From positions 1 through 52,004 of the forward strand of contig URRF01000006.1 in assembly GCA_900550145.1 (NCBI GenBank): DNA of 52,004 nt, written 5' to 3'. The notes beneath the pieces were generated by a model. That model saw only the letters and a list, made by a program, of their open reading frames with translations. It had not been told where the DNA came from and made no database searches. Every line of letters starts with the position of its first letter. Positions within the stretch are counted from its first letter, which is position 1. This document shows, piece after piece, positions 1-8,348 of the stretch. This DNA is from an uncultured Mollicutes bacterium (lineage in GTDB: Bacteria > Bacillota_I > Bacilli_A > RF39 > UBA660). The position numbers were made by a program, and so were the translations under genes.

Positions 1-1
1 G

Positions 2-982
2 TTAAGTAATTCTTTATTACCTGTTGCTAAGAGATTATCTGAGATACTTGGTATGGCTGTAAATTTTATTCCATATACAAGGGGTAGTGAGGTTGATAAT
101 GCAATATCTAATATGAATAATGGTGATATAGTAATGCTTGAGAATACTCGTTTTGAGGATTTGAACGGTAATTTGGAAAGTAATTGTGATATTGGTTTAT
201 CTAGTTATTGGGCTAGTTTAGGTGATATATTTATAAATGATGCATTTGGTACTATACATCGTGCTCATGCTTCAAATGTTGGTATTGCTAAGATATTGCC
301 TAGTGGTATTGGTTTCCTTGTATATGATGAAGTAGAAAAGATTGAAGAAGCATTAAATAATCCAAGTAGGCCTCTTGTAGTTATACTTGGTGGTGCTAAG
401 GTAAAAGATAAAATAGGTGTTATAGAAAATGCTGTAAAAATTGCTGATTATGTTTTAATTGGTGGTGGAATGGTTTATACTTTTTTAAAGGCAATGGGAT
501 ATAATATTGGTCTTTCTATTGTAGACGATGAAAGTATTGTTTTTTGTAAAAAAATGCTTAGTGAAAACAGTAGTAAAATAATTTTACCAGAAGATGTTGT
601 TGTTGCTAAGTCGATGACTAATGAATCGTCTACAAGGTTAGTTAATATAAATGGTATTATGGAAAATGAAATAGGAGTAGATATTGGAGTTTTGACTATA
701 AGCAAGTATAAAACAATATTAAGCAAGGCAGGAACAATTATATGGAATGGTCCAGTTGGTGTGTTTGAAATACCTAATTTTTCAAATGGTACAAGAAAAT
801 TAGTACAAATTTTGTCTAGTTTAAAAGCAAAAATAGTTATAGGTGGTGGAGATTCTGTATCTGCTTTAAATAAATTTGGTTTTAGTAATAGTAATGCACA
901 TATATCTACTGGTGGAGGTGCCTCTCTTGAAATGTTAGAGGGAAAGGAATTGCCTGGTTTGAGTGCCATTAGTGATTTATAA
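2..982 (+). CDS. pgk: Phosphoglycerate kinase, 5'-truncated by window edge
   Basis: This glycolytic enzyme transfers phosphate between 1,3-bisphosphoglycerate and ADP in the cytosol. The reading frame is open from base 2 and begins with a stretch typical of the PGK N-terminal domain (SLLPVAKRLSEILG), so the ATG at 53 is internal and the true start lies before the window. About 326 codons are visible against ~395 for a full PGK. Visible family motifs are LENTRF, the hinge region VVILGGAKVKDKIGVI, WNGPVGVFE and the C-terminal nucleotide-binding GGGDS. The stop codon shares its last base with the next start (TAATG), so it is translationally coupled to the membrane protein that follows. tpiA and gpmI downstream complete the glycolytic context. 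Confidence 0.97.
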   Translation, partial: LSNSLLPVAKRLSEILGMAVNFIPYTRGSEVDNAISNMNNGDIVMLENTRFEDLNGNLESNCDIGLSSYWASLGDIFINDAFGTIHRAHASNVGIAKILPSGIGFLVYDEVEKIEEALNNPSRPLVVILGGAKVKDKIGVIENAVKIADYVLIGGGMVYTFLKAMGYNIGLSIVDDESIVFCKKMLSENSSKIILPEDVVVAKSMTNESSTRLVNINGIMENEIGVDIGVLTISKYKTILSKAGTIIWNGPVGVFEIPNFSNGTRKLVQILSSLKAKIVIGGGDSVSALNKFGFSNSNAHISTGGGASLEMLEGKELPGLSAISDL

Positions 983-1983
983 TGAAGAGAATTAAAAAAA
1001 ATATTATTTTGCTTTTTATAATTACAATTATAATTCTGTATTTTATTTTAAAAGATGAGTATGAATCGATATTATCTGCTTTATTGAATTCTAATTTGGT
1101 ATATGTGTTTTTAATGATAATTGTTATGTTTATAGCGGAGTTTATAAAATCAATTTCATTATATTTAATAACTAAGAGTTCTAAAAAAAATTATGAGTTT
1201 AAAAATTCTCTTAGGTTGGAACTTGAAACAAATTTTTTTAATGGTGTGACTCCATTTTCATTGGGTGGTCAACCATTTCAATTGTATGTGTTAAAGAAAA
1301 CTAGTAATATTGATTATACAACTGGTGCGAATATATTATTTAAGGATTATTATTCTTATCAAATGGCTTTGATGTTTTTGGGTATAATATTTGTAGTATT
1401 GGATAAAGTATTTAATATATTAACTATGACTAGTGTAGTAGGGAAATTTATGTTAATTGGTTTTATAATAAATATAATAATTACTATATTACAAATATAT
1501 TTGCCTTTTAGCAAGGGAAGTGGAAAGAAGCTGGTTAATAAACTTGTTGGTTTCTTGTCAAAAATTAAAATAATTAAAGATAGAGAAAAAAGCGAGAAAA
1601 AGCTTAATGATTCGATAGAAAGGTTTAAAGTACAAATTCATGAGATAGCAGAGGATCCTAAATTAATGATTAAGTGTTCTTTATTAAATTTGATTAGATT
1701 TCTTTTGTTTGGACTTTTAACGTATTTAAGCTTTAAGGCGGTTAATTTAAGCGGTATTAATGTAATGGTTGCTACCATTGCTATGATTTTAATTACTATA
1801 ATGTCTTCTTTTGTACCTATTCCTGGTGCTAGTGGTGGTATGGAATTTGGTTATATTGCTATATTTTCTGCATTTGTAGGTGGCCCTAGTTTAACTGCTG
1901 CTATGATATTATGGAGGTTTGTTCATTATTATTTACCAATGATTTTTGGTTCAATTTTGTTTGTTTTTGAAAAGAGGGAGTAA
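982..1983 (+). CDS. Flippase-like integral membrane protein (LPG synthase TM/UPF0104 family)
   Basis: This 333-residue protein has many hydrophobic segments, beginning with a signal-anchor-like helix at residues 6-22. It has the features of the lysylphosphatidylglycerol synthase transmembrane/UPF0104 family: an early GGQPFQLYVLK motif (about residues 93-103) and a late PIPGASGGMEFGY motif (about 276-288). Members of the family move lipids or polyprenol-linked sugars across membranes, or are fused to aminoacyl transferases as in MprF; no such transferase domain is present here. It starts on the pgk stop and is followed after one base by a glycosyltransferase. A role in membrane glycolipid handling is therefore likely, but it is inferred from neighbours. 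Confidence 0.8.
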   Translation: MKRIKKNIILLFIITIIILYFILKDEYESILSALLNSNLVYVFLMIIVMFIAEFIKSISLYLITKSSKKNYEFKNSLRLELETNFFNGVTPFSLGGQPFQLYVLKKTSNIDYTTGANILFKDYYSYQMALMFLGIIFVVLDKVFNILTMTSVVGKFMLIGFIINIIITILQIYLPFSKGSGKKLVNKLVGFLSKIKIIKDREKSEKKLNDSIERFKVQIHEIAEDPKLMIKCSLLNLIRFLLFGLLTYLSFKAVNLSGINVMVATIAMILITIMSSFVPIPGASGGMEFGYIAIFSAFVGGPSLTAAMILWRFVHYYLPMIFGSILFVFEKRE

Positions 1984-1984
1984 T

Positions 1985-3214
1985 ATGAGAGTTGGAATTT
2001 TTACTGAAGTATATAAACCATATGTAAGTGGGGTAGTAACAAGTATATTAATGTTAAAAAAATCTTTAGAGGATTTGGGGCATGAAGTGTATGTTGTTAC
2101 TATCAATATGGATAAAGTAAAGTATGAATATGATGAGAAAGAGAGGGTATTAAGAGTTCCTGGAATTAATTCTGGTATTTATGATAATTTTAAGGTGAGT
2201 TCTATATATCCAATAAAATCTACTAATAGAATTAAGAAGTGGAATTTAGATATTATTCATACTCATACAGAAGGAAGTATGGGAACATATGGAAGATTAC
2301 TTGGTAAACAATTTAATATTCCTATTGTTCATACTTATCATACGATGTATGAAGATTATATTTATTTAGTGACTAAAGGACATTTTGATAAACCAGCAAA
2401 AAAATTACTTGAATATTTTACGTTGTTTTATTGTGATAAGACAGTTTCTGAATTAATTGTACCGACTAAAAAAACATATGATTTATTTAAAATAAAATAT
2501 GGTATAGAAAGGGAAGTTAATATAATTCCAACTGGAATAGATGTTGATAGGTTTAAAAAGAGTAATTTTGATAAAAAAGATATAATAAGTTTGAGAAATA
2601 AGTTAGGGATTAAAAGTGATGATTTTGTTTTACTTTTAGTTAGTAGAATATCTGAGGAACAGAAAAATATAAAATTTTTGTTGGATTGTCAAAAACAATT
2701 AAATAAAAAATATAAAAATATAAAGTTTTTGGTTGTTGGGGATGGACCGGATTTGGATTATTTTAAGAATTATGTGAAAAAAAACAGAGAAGAGAATGTG
2801 ATATTTACTGGTATGGTTCCATGGAAAGATGTTGCTATGTATTATCAATTAGGAAATGTATTTGTTACTGCTTCTAAAACGGAAACTCAAGGTCTTACTG
2901 TAATAGAGGGGATGAGTGCATCTTTGCCTGTTGTTTGTATGGATGATGATAGTTTTAAGATAGCTGTAATTGAGGATTATAATGGTAAATTCTTTAAGAA
3001 TAGAAGGGAATATGTGAACGCAATACTTGATTTGTATGAGAATAGAGAAAAGTATAATACGCTATCTAAACAGGCATTAAATTCATCAAAACAGTTTTCT
3101 GTAAAATATTATGGTGAGAAGATATTAGAGGTATATAGGAAGGCAATAAATGATACGAAGGAGCCGTTTTTGAGTAAATTTAAAAAAATTTTAAGGAGAA
3201 AAAAAGGTGAATAA
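1985..3214 (+). CDS. GT4-family glycosyltransferase, probable diacylglycerol glucosyltransferase
   Basis: This is a 409-residue GT-B fold glycosyltransferase. The N-terminus MRVGIFTEVYKPYVSGV and the THTEGSMG and HTYHTMYEDY motifs match the acceptor half of GT4 lipid glycosyltransferases that make mono- or diglucosyl-diacylglycerol in Firmicutes and mollicutes. The C-terminal donor half has a VGDGPDLDY loop and the E-x7-E region TETQGLTVIEGMSASLPVV. I chose the ATG at 1985 because an AGAGGGAG ribosome binding site sits just upstream; an ATG at 1946 lies inside the preceding gene. The pairing with the flippase-like gene suggests glycolipid synthesis at the membrane. The exact sugar and acceptor cannot be read from the sequence. 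Confidence 0.85.
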   Translation: MRVGIFTEVYKPYVSGVVTSILMLKKSLEDLGHEVYVVTINMDKVKYEYDEKERVLRVPGINSGIYDNFKVSSIYPIKSTNRIKKWNLDIIHTHTEGSMGTYGRLLGKQFNIPIVHTYHTMYEDYIYLVTKGHFDKPAKKLLEYFTLFYCDKTVSELIVPTKKTYDLFKIKYGIEREVNIIPTGIDVDRFKKSNFDKKDIISLRNKLGIKSDDFVLLLVSRISEEQKNIKFLLDCQKQLNKKYKNIKFLVVGDGPDLDYFKNYVKKNREENVIFTGMVPWKDVAMYYQLGNVFVTASKTETQGLTVIEGMSASLPVVCMDDDSFKIAVIEDYNGKFFKNRREYVNAILDLYENREKYNTLSKQALNSSKQFSVKYYGEKILEVYRKAINDTKEPFLSKFKKILRRKKGE

Positions 3215-3893
3215 ATTAATTGTTGCAAATTTAAAAATGAATTTGGAATTGTCTGATATATTAAGGTATAAGAATGAACTTGAAAAATTTAATGTTAAGG
3301 ATATAGTTATTTCTCCATCTAATATATATTTATATATTATGAAATCTAGCTGTTATGATTTGTGTGCGCAAAATGCTTATTATGCTAACGATGGTTCTTT
3401 TACTGGAGAAGTTTCTTTTAAGCAGTTAAAAAGTATTGGTGTAAAGTATTGTTTAATAGGTCATAGTGAAAGAAGAAGTATTTTTAATGAAACTAATGAT
3501 GATGTTATTAGGAAATTTGATTCGTGTATAAAAAATAATATAATACCGATACTATGTATAGAGGGTAGTAATGATTTTAATTTTATTGATAAACAAATTT
3601 CTTTTTTAAAGGGAAGGACTTTAGAAAATGTTATTATTGCATATGAACCAGTGTGGTCAATAGGAACTGGTTATACTCCATCAGGTGATAATATAAAAAA
3701 ATCTCATTTACATATTAAGAATGAGTTAAGTGAAAGTGTTAAAAGTGTAAAGGTGTTGTATGGTGGAAGTGTAAATATGTCGAATATTAAAGAAATTTGT
3801 AGTATTGATGAAGTTGATGGAGTGTTAATAGGTAGTGCTTCTTGTGATGTTTCAACTCTTATATCTATGTATAATAAATTAAATAAAATGTAA
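3207..3893 (+). CDS. tpiA: Triosephosphate isomerase
   Basis: This enzyme interconverts dihydroxyacetone phosphate and glyceraldehyde 3-phosphate. The active-site set is complete: ANLKMN (catalytic Lys), IGHSERR (catalytic His), AYEPVWSIGTG (catalytic Glu and flexible loop 6) and the phosphate-binding LYGGSV and GVLIGSAS. At 228 residues it is shorter than the usual ~250, with the shortening spread over peripheral helices. The start is a GTG behind AAGGAG and overlaps the glycosyltransferase stop by 8 bases, so it belongs to the same operon. No strong terminator follows. Confidence 0.96.
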   Translation: MNKLIVANLKMNLELSDILRYKNELEKFNVKDIVISPSNIYLYIMKSSCYDLCAQNAYYANDGSFTGEVSFKQLKSIGVKYCLIGHSERRSIFNETNDDVIRKFDSCIKNNIIPILCIEGSNDFNFIDKQISFLKGRTLENVIIAYEPVWSIGTGYTPSGDNIKKSHLHIKNELSESVKSVKVLYGGSVNMSNIKEICSIDEVDGVLIGSASCDVSTLISMYNKLNKM

Positions 3894-3920
3894 ATATACA
3901 ATATATTTTCATTTTTTCTA

Positions 3921-3949
3921 TTTTATTCTACATTGTATTGTGTTATAGT
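3921..3949 (+). promoter_or_regulatory. Possible extended -10 promoter
   Basis: TGTTATAGT at 3941-3949 reads as an extended -10 element; a weak TTTTAT lies 17 bases upstream. An inverted repeat TTCTACA (3926-3932)/TGTAGAA (3955-3961) straddles the -10 and could be an operator. It would drive the small gene at 3982. Confidence 0.4.
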
Positions 3950-3981
3950 GAATTTGTAGAAGGTAGAAAGGTTGTGATAGA

Positions 3982-4254
3982 TTGAACGCAACAAAAATAT
4001 TGTTTCTTAATATGTTAAAGGAAGATATTAAGAAATATGTAAATAGGAAAGTAATATCGATGAGTGAATTACATTCTTTGCAATGTATGAAACTTATGAA
4101 TAATAGTGAACTTGATATGGTTAATTCTATATTATCTGAAATGAAGAGTAATGGTAATGATAAGGGAAAAGTACTCTTAAAGCATATTGATGGTGTAGGA
4201 CCATTAGTAAGTACTGAAGAAGTTCAAATGTCCAATTATATGGATGCATCTTAA
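3982..4254 (+). CDS. Small protein of unknown function upstream of spo0A
   Basis: I do not recognise this 90-residue protein. It is predicted soluble and mostly helical, with no membrane segment and no cysteine pair beyond a single Cys. The start is a TTG preceded by GAAAGG; the nearby GTG at 3974 is closed by a TGA within four codons. A clear terminator follows directly, so the gene is a separate short transcript between tpiA and spo0A. Coding is supported by the uninterrupted frame and flanking signals only. Confidence 0.6.
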   Translation: MNATKILFLNMLKEDIKKYVNRKVISMSELHSLQCMKLMNNSELDMVNSILSEMKSNGNDKGKVLLKHIDGVGPLVSTEEVQMSNYMDAS

Positions 4255-4263
4255 TACCTTTTA

Positions 4264-4290
4264 ATGTAGTAAAATGATACTACATTTTTT
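4264..4290 (+). terminator. Intrinsic terminator
   Basis: ATGTAGT (4264-4270) pairs with ACTACAT (4279-4285) and is followed by a run of T to 4290. It ends the transcript of the small gene at 3982. Confidence 0.8.
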
Positions 4291-4303
4291 CTTTTTCAAA
4301 TAA

Positions 4304-4312
4304 TTCGACAAA
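4304..4312 (-). promoter_or_regulatory. Spo0A-binding 0A-box upstream of spo0A
   Basis: The plus strand reads TTCGACAAA, whose complement TTTGTCGAA contains the full Spo0A recognition core TGTCGAA. It lies about 50 bases before the spo0A start, between the preceding terminator and the gene. This suggests autoregulation by Spo0A~P as known for spo0A genes in Bacillus. Confidence 0.7.
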
Positions 4313-4362
4313 ACTCATCACTTATTTTAAATATACTTAAGTAGTAACATAAAGGAGGAACT

Positions 4363-5133
4363 ATGGAAAAGACAAGATTACTAGTAATTGATGATAATGA
4401 AGCATTAGTGGATATGATAGAGGAGTATTTTTCTTCTCATGAATTAATTAATATTGCGTTAAAGGCATATACGGGAGAAGAGGGTATAAATTTAATAGAG
4501 AAGAATTTAAATGATTATGATGTTATAATACTAGATTTGATTATGCCTAAGAAAGATGGAATATATGTTTTAGAGGAAATGAAAAAGAGAAATATATATA
4601 AACCTGTAATAATATCTACTTCTTATAATAGTGATGAGATGATAAGAAGGGTATCTGAATATGGTGTACATTATTTTTTATTAAAACCGTATGAATTATC
4701 AGATTTAGAAAATAGGATATTGGAAGCATCAAATGTTCGTGAGAAGGAAAATAAAAATATAAATATATATCATAATAATTTACAAATATCGGTAACAAAG
4801 ATATTGCATGAATTGGGTGTACCTTCTCATATAAAGGGTTATCAGTATATAAGAGAAGGAATATTGCTTATTTATAATAATCCTGAAATAATTGGAGGAA
4901 TAACTAAGGAACTTTATCCTGAGATAGCTAATAAGTATGATACAACTGTATCTAGAGTTGAAAGGGCAATAAGGCATGCTATTGAGGTAAGTTGGAATAG
5001 AGGTGACTGGGAACTTATGGAGGAAATATTTGGCCATAGTGTTGATATAGATAAAGCAAAACCAACTAATTCTGAGTTTATTGTTACAGTTGCAGATAAA
5101 CTTAGATTGGAATATAGGAGGGCTAGTGTGTAA
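4363..5133 (+). CDS. spo0A: Stage 0 sporulation response regulator Spo0A
   Basis: This is the master regulator of sporulation entry, a phosphorylated transcription factor. The receiver domain (about residues 1-125) shows the acidic DD pair after LLVI, the phospho-acceptor Asp in VIILDLIMP and the conserved Lys in LLKPYE. The effector domain (about 145-256) has the diagnostic LHELGVPSHIKGYQYIREG and the DNA-recognition segment TVSRVERAIRHAIEVSWNRG. The length of 256 is normal. A consensus AAAGGAGG precedes the ATG, and a 0A-box lies upstream. Location between glycolytic genes is unusual. It implies that the host, or a recent ancestor, sporulates; no other sporulation gene is in the window. Confidence 0.97.
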   Translation: MEKTRLLVIDDNEALVDMIEEYFSSHELINIALKAYTGEEGINLIEKNLNDYDVIILDLIMPKKDGIYVLEEMKKRNIYKPVIISTSYNSDEMIRRVSEYGVHYFLLKPYELSDLENRILEASNVREKENKNINIYHNNLQISVTKILHELGVPSHIKGYQYIREGILLIYNNPEIIGGITKELYPEIANKYDTTVSRVERAIRHAIEVSWNRGDWELMEEIFGHSVDIDKAKPTNSEFIVTVADKLRLEYRRASV

Positions 5134-5137
5134 ATTT

Positions 5138-5170
5138 AAAAGTGTATACAAATGTATATGCTTTTGTTTT
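5138..5170 (+). terminator. Intrinsic terminator after spo0A, G-U containing stem
   Basis: AAAAGTGTATAC (5138-5149) pairs with GTATATGCTTTT (5154-5165), using two adjacent G-U pairs, followed by a T-rich stretch. It would work only in the plus direction. Confidence 0.65.
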
Positions 5171-5234
5171 ATTTCGCGTTTGTTTTATTTTACTATTTGT
5201 GTTATTTGTGTTATTCTTTTACTAGAGGTGACAT

Positions 5235-6158
5235 ATGAAGTTAAGTATTATTATTCCATGCAAAAATGAAGAAGGGAATGTTTTAGAATTATATAATAAG
5301 ATTAAGGATACTTTGGGTAAAGTTAAATATGAAATGATTTACATTGATGATGGTTCTACTGATAAGACTTTGGATATACTAAATAGTATATATTATAAAG
5401 ATAAGGAACATGTAAGAATTATTTCTTTTTCTAGAAATTTTAAGAAAGAAGCTGCTATGTTTGCGGGTCTTACGCATGCGGTTGGGGAGTATACTTGTAT
5501 AGTTGATGGTGATTTGCAACAGAATCCTAATTATTTGTTAGAAATGATTGATTTTTTGGATAATAATAAAGATTATGATGAAGTTGCTATGAGGAACAAA
5601 AGTAGAAATAATGAATCTTTTATAATGAAGTTTTTCAAGAAGATGTTTTATAAGTGTATAGATAAAATGAGTGATGTTCATTTTGAAAATGCTACATCAG
5701 ATTTTAGAATGTTTAGAGAAAATGTAAAAATGGCTATGTTAACATTAAAGGAAAAGAATAGATTTACAAAGGGTATATTTTCTTGGGTTGGTTTTAATAT
5801 TAAATATATGGATTTTGAAATGGAACCAAGGAAAAGTGGTAAAACATCTTTTGGATTTGTTTCTAGTATAAAGTATGCAATAAGTGGTATTACTGATTTT
5901 TCAGATAAACCACTTAAGGTACCGTTTATATTTGGTTTATTATTATTTATAATTGCAATTATTTATTTAATTGTAGGAATTGTTATTAACTCTTTAAATT
6001 TGGTTATTACTTTAATACTAATTTTATTTTCAGTAACATTTGTATTTATGGGAATAATGGGAACATATATATCTAAAATTCATAGTGAAGTTAAAGATAG
6101 ACCAATATATATATCAAAATTAGAGAAAGGGTTTAAAAAGGATGATGAATATAAGTAG
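5235..6158 (+). CDS. GT2 polyprenyl-phosphate glycosyltransferase (DPM/GtrB type)
   Basis: This 307-residue GT-A glycosyltransferase starts with LSIIIPCKNEEGNV and has the metal/nucleotide motifs YIDDGSTDKT and VDGDLQQNP. Two hydrophobic segments at about residues 230-252 and 260-282 anchor the C-terminus. This architecture is that of GtrB/ArnC/YkcC-type enzymes, which load a sugar from a nucleotide donor onto polyprenyl phosphate at the inner membrane face. The ATG follows GAGGTG. The end overlaps gpmI by 17 bases. With the GT4 enzyme and flippase-like protein nearby it suggests a surface glycolipid or glycopolymer pathway; the sugar is unknown. Confidence 0.85.
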   Translation: MKLSIIIPCKNEEGNVLELYNKIKDTLGKVKYEMIYIDDGSTDKTLDILNSIYYKDKEHVRIISFSRNFKKEAAMFAGLTHAVGEYTCIVDGDLQQNPNYLLEMIDFLDNNKDYDEVAMRNKSRNNESFIMKFFKKMFYKCIDKMSDVHFENATSDFRMFRENVKMAMLTLKEKNRFTKGIFSWVGFNIKYMDFEMEPRKSGKTSFGFVSSIKYAISGITDFSDKPLKVPFIFGLLLFIIAIIYLIVGIVINSLNLVITLILILFSVTFVFMGIMGTYISKIHSEVKDRPIYISKLEKGFKKDDEYK

Positions 6159-7602
6159 AGTTTTGCTTACCATATTAGATGGTGCTGGGTTAAGGGATGA
6201 AGTTAAAGGAAATGCATTTAAGCAGGCCAAGAAAGCCAATTTTGATTATTTGTGGAATAATTATCCTCATACTGAGTTATTAGCAAGTGGTGAGGATGTG
6301 GGTCTTCCAAAAGGACAAATGGGTAATAGTGAAACTGGACATTTAAATATAGGTGCTGGTAGAATAGTGTATCAACCTTTAGAACTTATAAATAAGAGTA
6401 TAGATGATAGAAGTTTTTATGAAAATGAAGTATTATTAGATGTAATGAAGTATGCAAAAAATAATTCTAAGAAATTGCATTTTATTGGGCTTATTAGTGA
6501 TGGTGGTGTGCATTCACATATTAATCATTTAAAGAATCTTCTTAAAATGGCTAAATCTAATAATGTAGAAGAGATTTATATGCATCTTATAACAGATGGA
6601 AGAGATACTCTTATGGATAGTGGATATAAGTATGTATCTGAAATAGAAAAGTTAGATATAGGAAGTGTTGCCACTATTTGTGGTAGATATTATACAATGG
6701 ATAGAGATAAAAATTATGATAGAACTCTTAAGGGTTATAAGTTAATGACTGAGGGTATTTCAAGGGAATATAAGAATTCGAAAGATGTATTTGATTATAG
6801 TTATAAAAATGGAATATATGATGAGTTTATAGAACCAAGTTTATTAAATAAAAATGGTTTAATAGAAAAGGAAGATGCAGTTATTTGGTTTAATTTTAGA
6901 CCTGATAGGGCTATACAAATATTATCTTATTTGGAAAATATAACTAGTCATATTGCTACTATGATGTTTGTATCTAATGATATAAAAGCACCTTTTGCTT
7001 TTAAATTGAATGATTTAAAAAATACATTTGGTGAGTATATTTCGGATATGGGTTTAAAACAACTTAGAATAGCTGAAACTGAAAAGTATGCACATGTAAC
7101 GTATTTTTTCGATGGAGGAGTAGAAAAAAAACTAAATGGATGTGATAGAATTTTAGTTCATAGTCCAAAGGTTGCTACTTATGATTTGAAACCAGAAATG
7201 AGTGCATATGAGGTTACTGATAAATTACTTGAAAATATGAATAAGTATGATGTTATTATATTAAATTTTGCTAATCCAGATATGGTTGGACATACTGGTA
7301 ATATGAGTGCAACTATTAAAGCGGTAGAAGTAGTGGATGAAAATTTAGGAAAGATATATGAAAAAGCATGTGAACTTGGATTTACTTTACTTGTTACTGC
7401 TGATCATGGCAATTCTGAATATATGATAGATGAAAATAATAATCCTGTTACTTCTCATACTACTAATAAGGTACCATTTATTGTGTGTGATAAAAACTTA
7501 CAATTAAATGAGGGTAGATTATCAGATATAGCACCTACTATGCTAGAACTTTTGAGATTAGGTAAACCAAAAGAAATGACTGGAGAATCACTTATAAAAT
7601 AG
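6142..7602 (+). CDS. gpmI: 2,3-bisphosphoglycerate-independent phosphoglycerate mutase
   Basis: This Mn-dependent glycolytic enzyme interconverts 3- and 2-phosphoglycerate. It has the alkaline-phosphatase-fold metal motif ILDGAG near the N-terminus, the phosphoserine nucleophile in GQMGNSETGHLNIGAGR, the substrate-binding LITDGRDT and FRPDRA, and the second metal cluster NFANPDMVGHTG plus TADHGN. At 486 residues it is slightly short of the usual ~510. Two adjacent ATG codons (6142, 6145) are possible starts behind AAAAAGG. It overlaps the preceding gene by 17 bases, so the two are probably co-translated. No cofactor-dependent mutase is seen. Confidence 0.96.
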   Translation: MMNISRVLLTILDGAGLRDEVKGNAFKQAKKANFDYLWNNYPHTELLASGEDVGLPKGQMGNSETGHLNIGAGRIVYQPLELINKSIDDRSFYENEVLLDVMKYAKNNSKKLHFIGLISDGGVHSHINHLKNLLKMAKSNNVEEIYMHLITDGRDTLMDSGYKYVSEIEKLDIGSVATICGRYYTMDRDKNYDRTLKGYKLMTEGISREYKNSKDVFDYSYKNGIYDEFIEPSLLNKNGLIEKEDAVIWFNFRPDRAIQILSYLENITSHIATMMFVSNDIKAPFAFKLNDLKNTFGEYISDMGLKQLRIAETEKYAHVTYFFDGGVEKKLNGCDRILVHSPKVATYDLKPEMSAYEVTDKLLENMNKYDVIILNFANPDMVGHTGNMSATIKAVEVVDENLGKIYEKACELGFTLLVTADHGNSEYMIDENNNPVTSHTTNKVPFIVCDKNLQLNEGRLSDIAPTMLELLRLGKPKEMTGESLIK

Positions 7603-7607
7603 TTTTG

Positions 7608-7636
7608 TTGACAAATATACATAATTCGTGTAAAGT
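7608..7636 (+). promoter_or_regulatory. Sigma-A-type promoter
   Basis: TTGACA (7608-7613), a 17-base spacer and TAAAGT (7631-7636). It would give a short leader to the gene at 7657. Confidence 0.6.
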
Positions 7637-7656
7637 AACTTATACGAGGTGTGATA

Positions 7657-8124
7657 ATGAAAGAAGAAAGAAAACAACTTGATCAGATATCTGAGTATCT
7701 AGAAAAAGTTGGTTCAAGTGAAAATAAACTAGAAGATTCAGCTTTATTTTTTGAATATCTTGATTATGATTTTTCTCTTATTTCAATGGGGGAAATTATG
7801 ACATTAAGTGTTCTTAATTCATGTAAATGTAATGAGAATGGATACTTAAAAGAAAGTGTTTTGAATGAAGTAGGGGCATTAGTGTCTTTGTTTATTGAAG
7901 AAAAACCATTATGTTCATATGATTTGCATAAACCAAGATATGATGAGATTTGTAGGTATGGTGAGCTTGGAAAAAGAGTTTTCTCTACTATTGAATGGTG
8001 TAAAGAGGAAGCAAGAATAGAAACTTTAAAAAATTTAACATATCCTTATCTTGGTGGTGTTGGAATAAGCAATTTAGTAGTTTTAAAGGAACTTTCTAAA
8101 GATAAAGTAAGGGTTAAGAATTAG
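7657..8124 (+). CDS. Conserved-looking cytosolic protein of unknown function
   Basis: I do not recognise this 155-residue acidic protein. It has no signal peptide or membrane helix and four scattered Cys. I place the start at the ATG 7657 because CGAGG at 7645-7649 gives normal spacing; the in-frame GTG at 7651 is too close to it. It has its own promoter and a terminator right after the stop, so it is a single-gene unit between glycolysis and the ribosomal cluster. Confidence 0.7.
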   Translation: MKEERKQLDQISEYLEKVGSSENKLEDSALFFEYLDYDFSLISMGEIMTLSVLNSCKCNENGYLKESVLNEVGALVSLFIEEKPLCSYDLHKPRYDEICRYGELGKRVFSTIEWCKEEARIETLKNLTYPYLGGVGISNLVVLKELSKDKVRVKN

Positions 8125-8136
8125 GATTAAATAAAT

Positions 8137-8163
8137 AGTGAATGTTTATACGTTCGCTTTTTT
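8137..8163 (+). terminator. Intrinsic terminator
   Basis: AGTGAATG (8137-8144) pairs with CGTTCGCT (8151-8158) through six Watson-Crick and two G-U pairs, followed by a long T run. Confidence 0.75.
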
Positions 8164-8183
8164 ATTTTTTTCGTAATTTTGTG

Positions 8184-8212
8184 TTGATTTTTATCATATT
8201 ATTTGATATACT
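8184..8212 (+). promoter_or_regulatory. Sigma-A promoter of the S10-spc-alpha cluster
   Basis: TTGATT (8184-8189), a 17-base spacer and TATACT (8207-8212). It is the only good promoter seen before rpsJ and probably drives most of the 14-kb cluster. Confidence 0.75.
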
Positions 8213-8218
8213 GATTAA

Positions 8219-8340
8219 GTGTGTTGTGGCTTAGATGTGCAAGGTTGCTGACACGCTAGGTTAAGTTGTTTAAATTTTATCTAGTATTTGTCAGGTTATT
8301 TGCTCGGAGCAAGTTTATACATGATATAAGCGAAGGGAGG
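8219..8340 (+). promoter_or_regulatory. Long rpsJ leader, probable ribosomal-protein autoregulatory RNA
   Basis: About 120 bases of untranslated leader separate the predicted start of transcription from the ribosome binding site GAAGGGAGG. It contains GCAAGGTTGCTGACACGC (8240-8257), which I recall as a recurring stretch in S10-operon leaders of Firmicutes, and a GC-rich GCTCGGAGC near 8302-8310. The family attribution is from memory and the fold is not computed. Confidence 0.5.
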
Positions 8341-8348
8341 ATTTTTAA

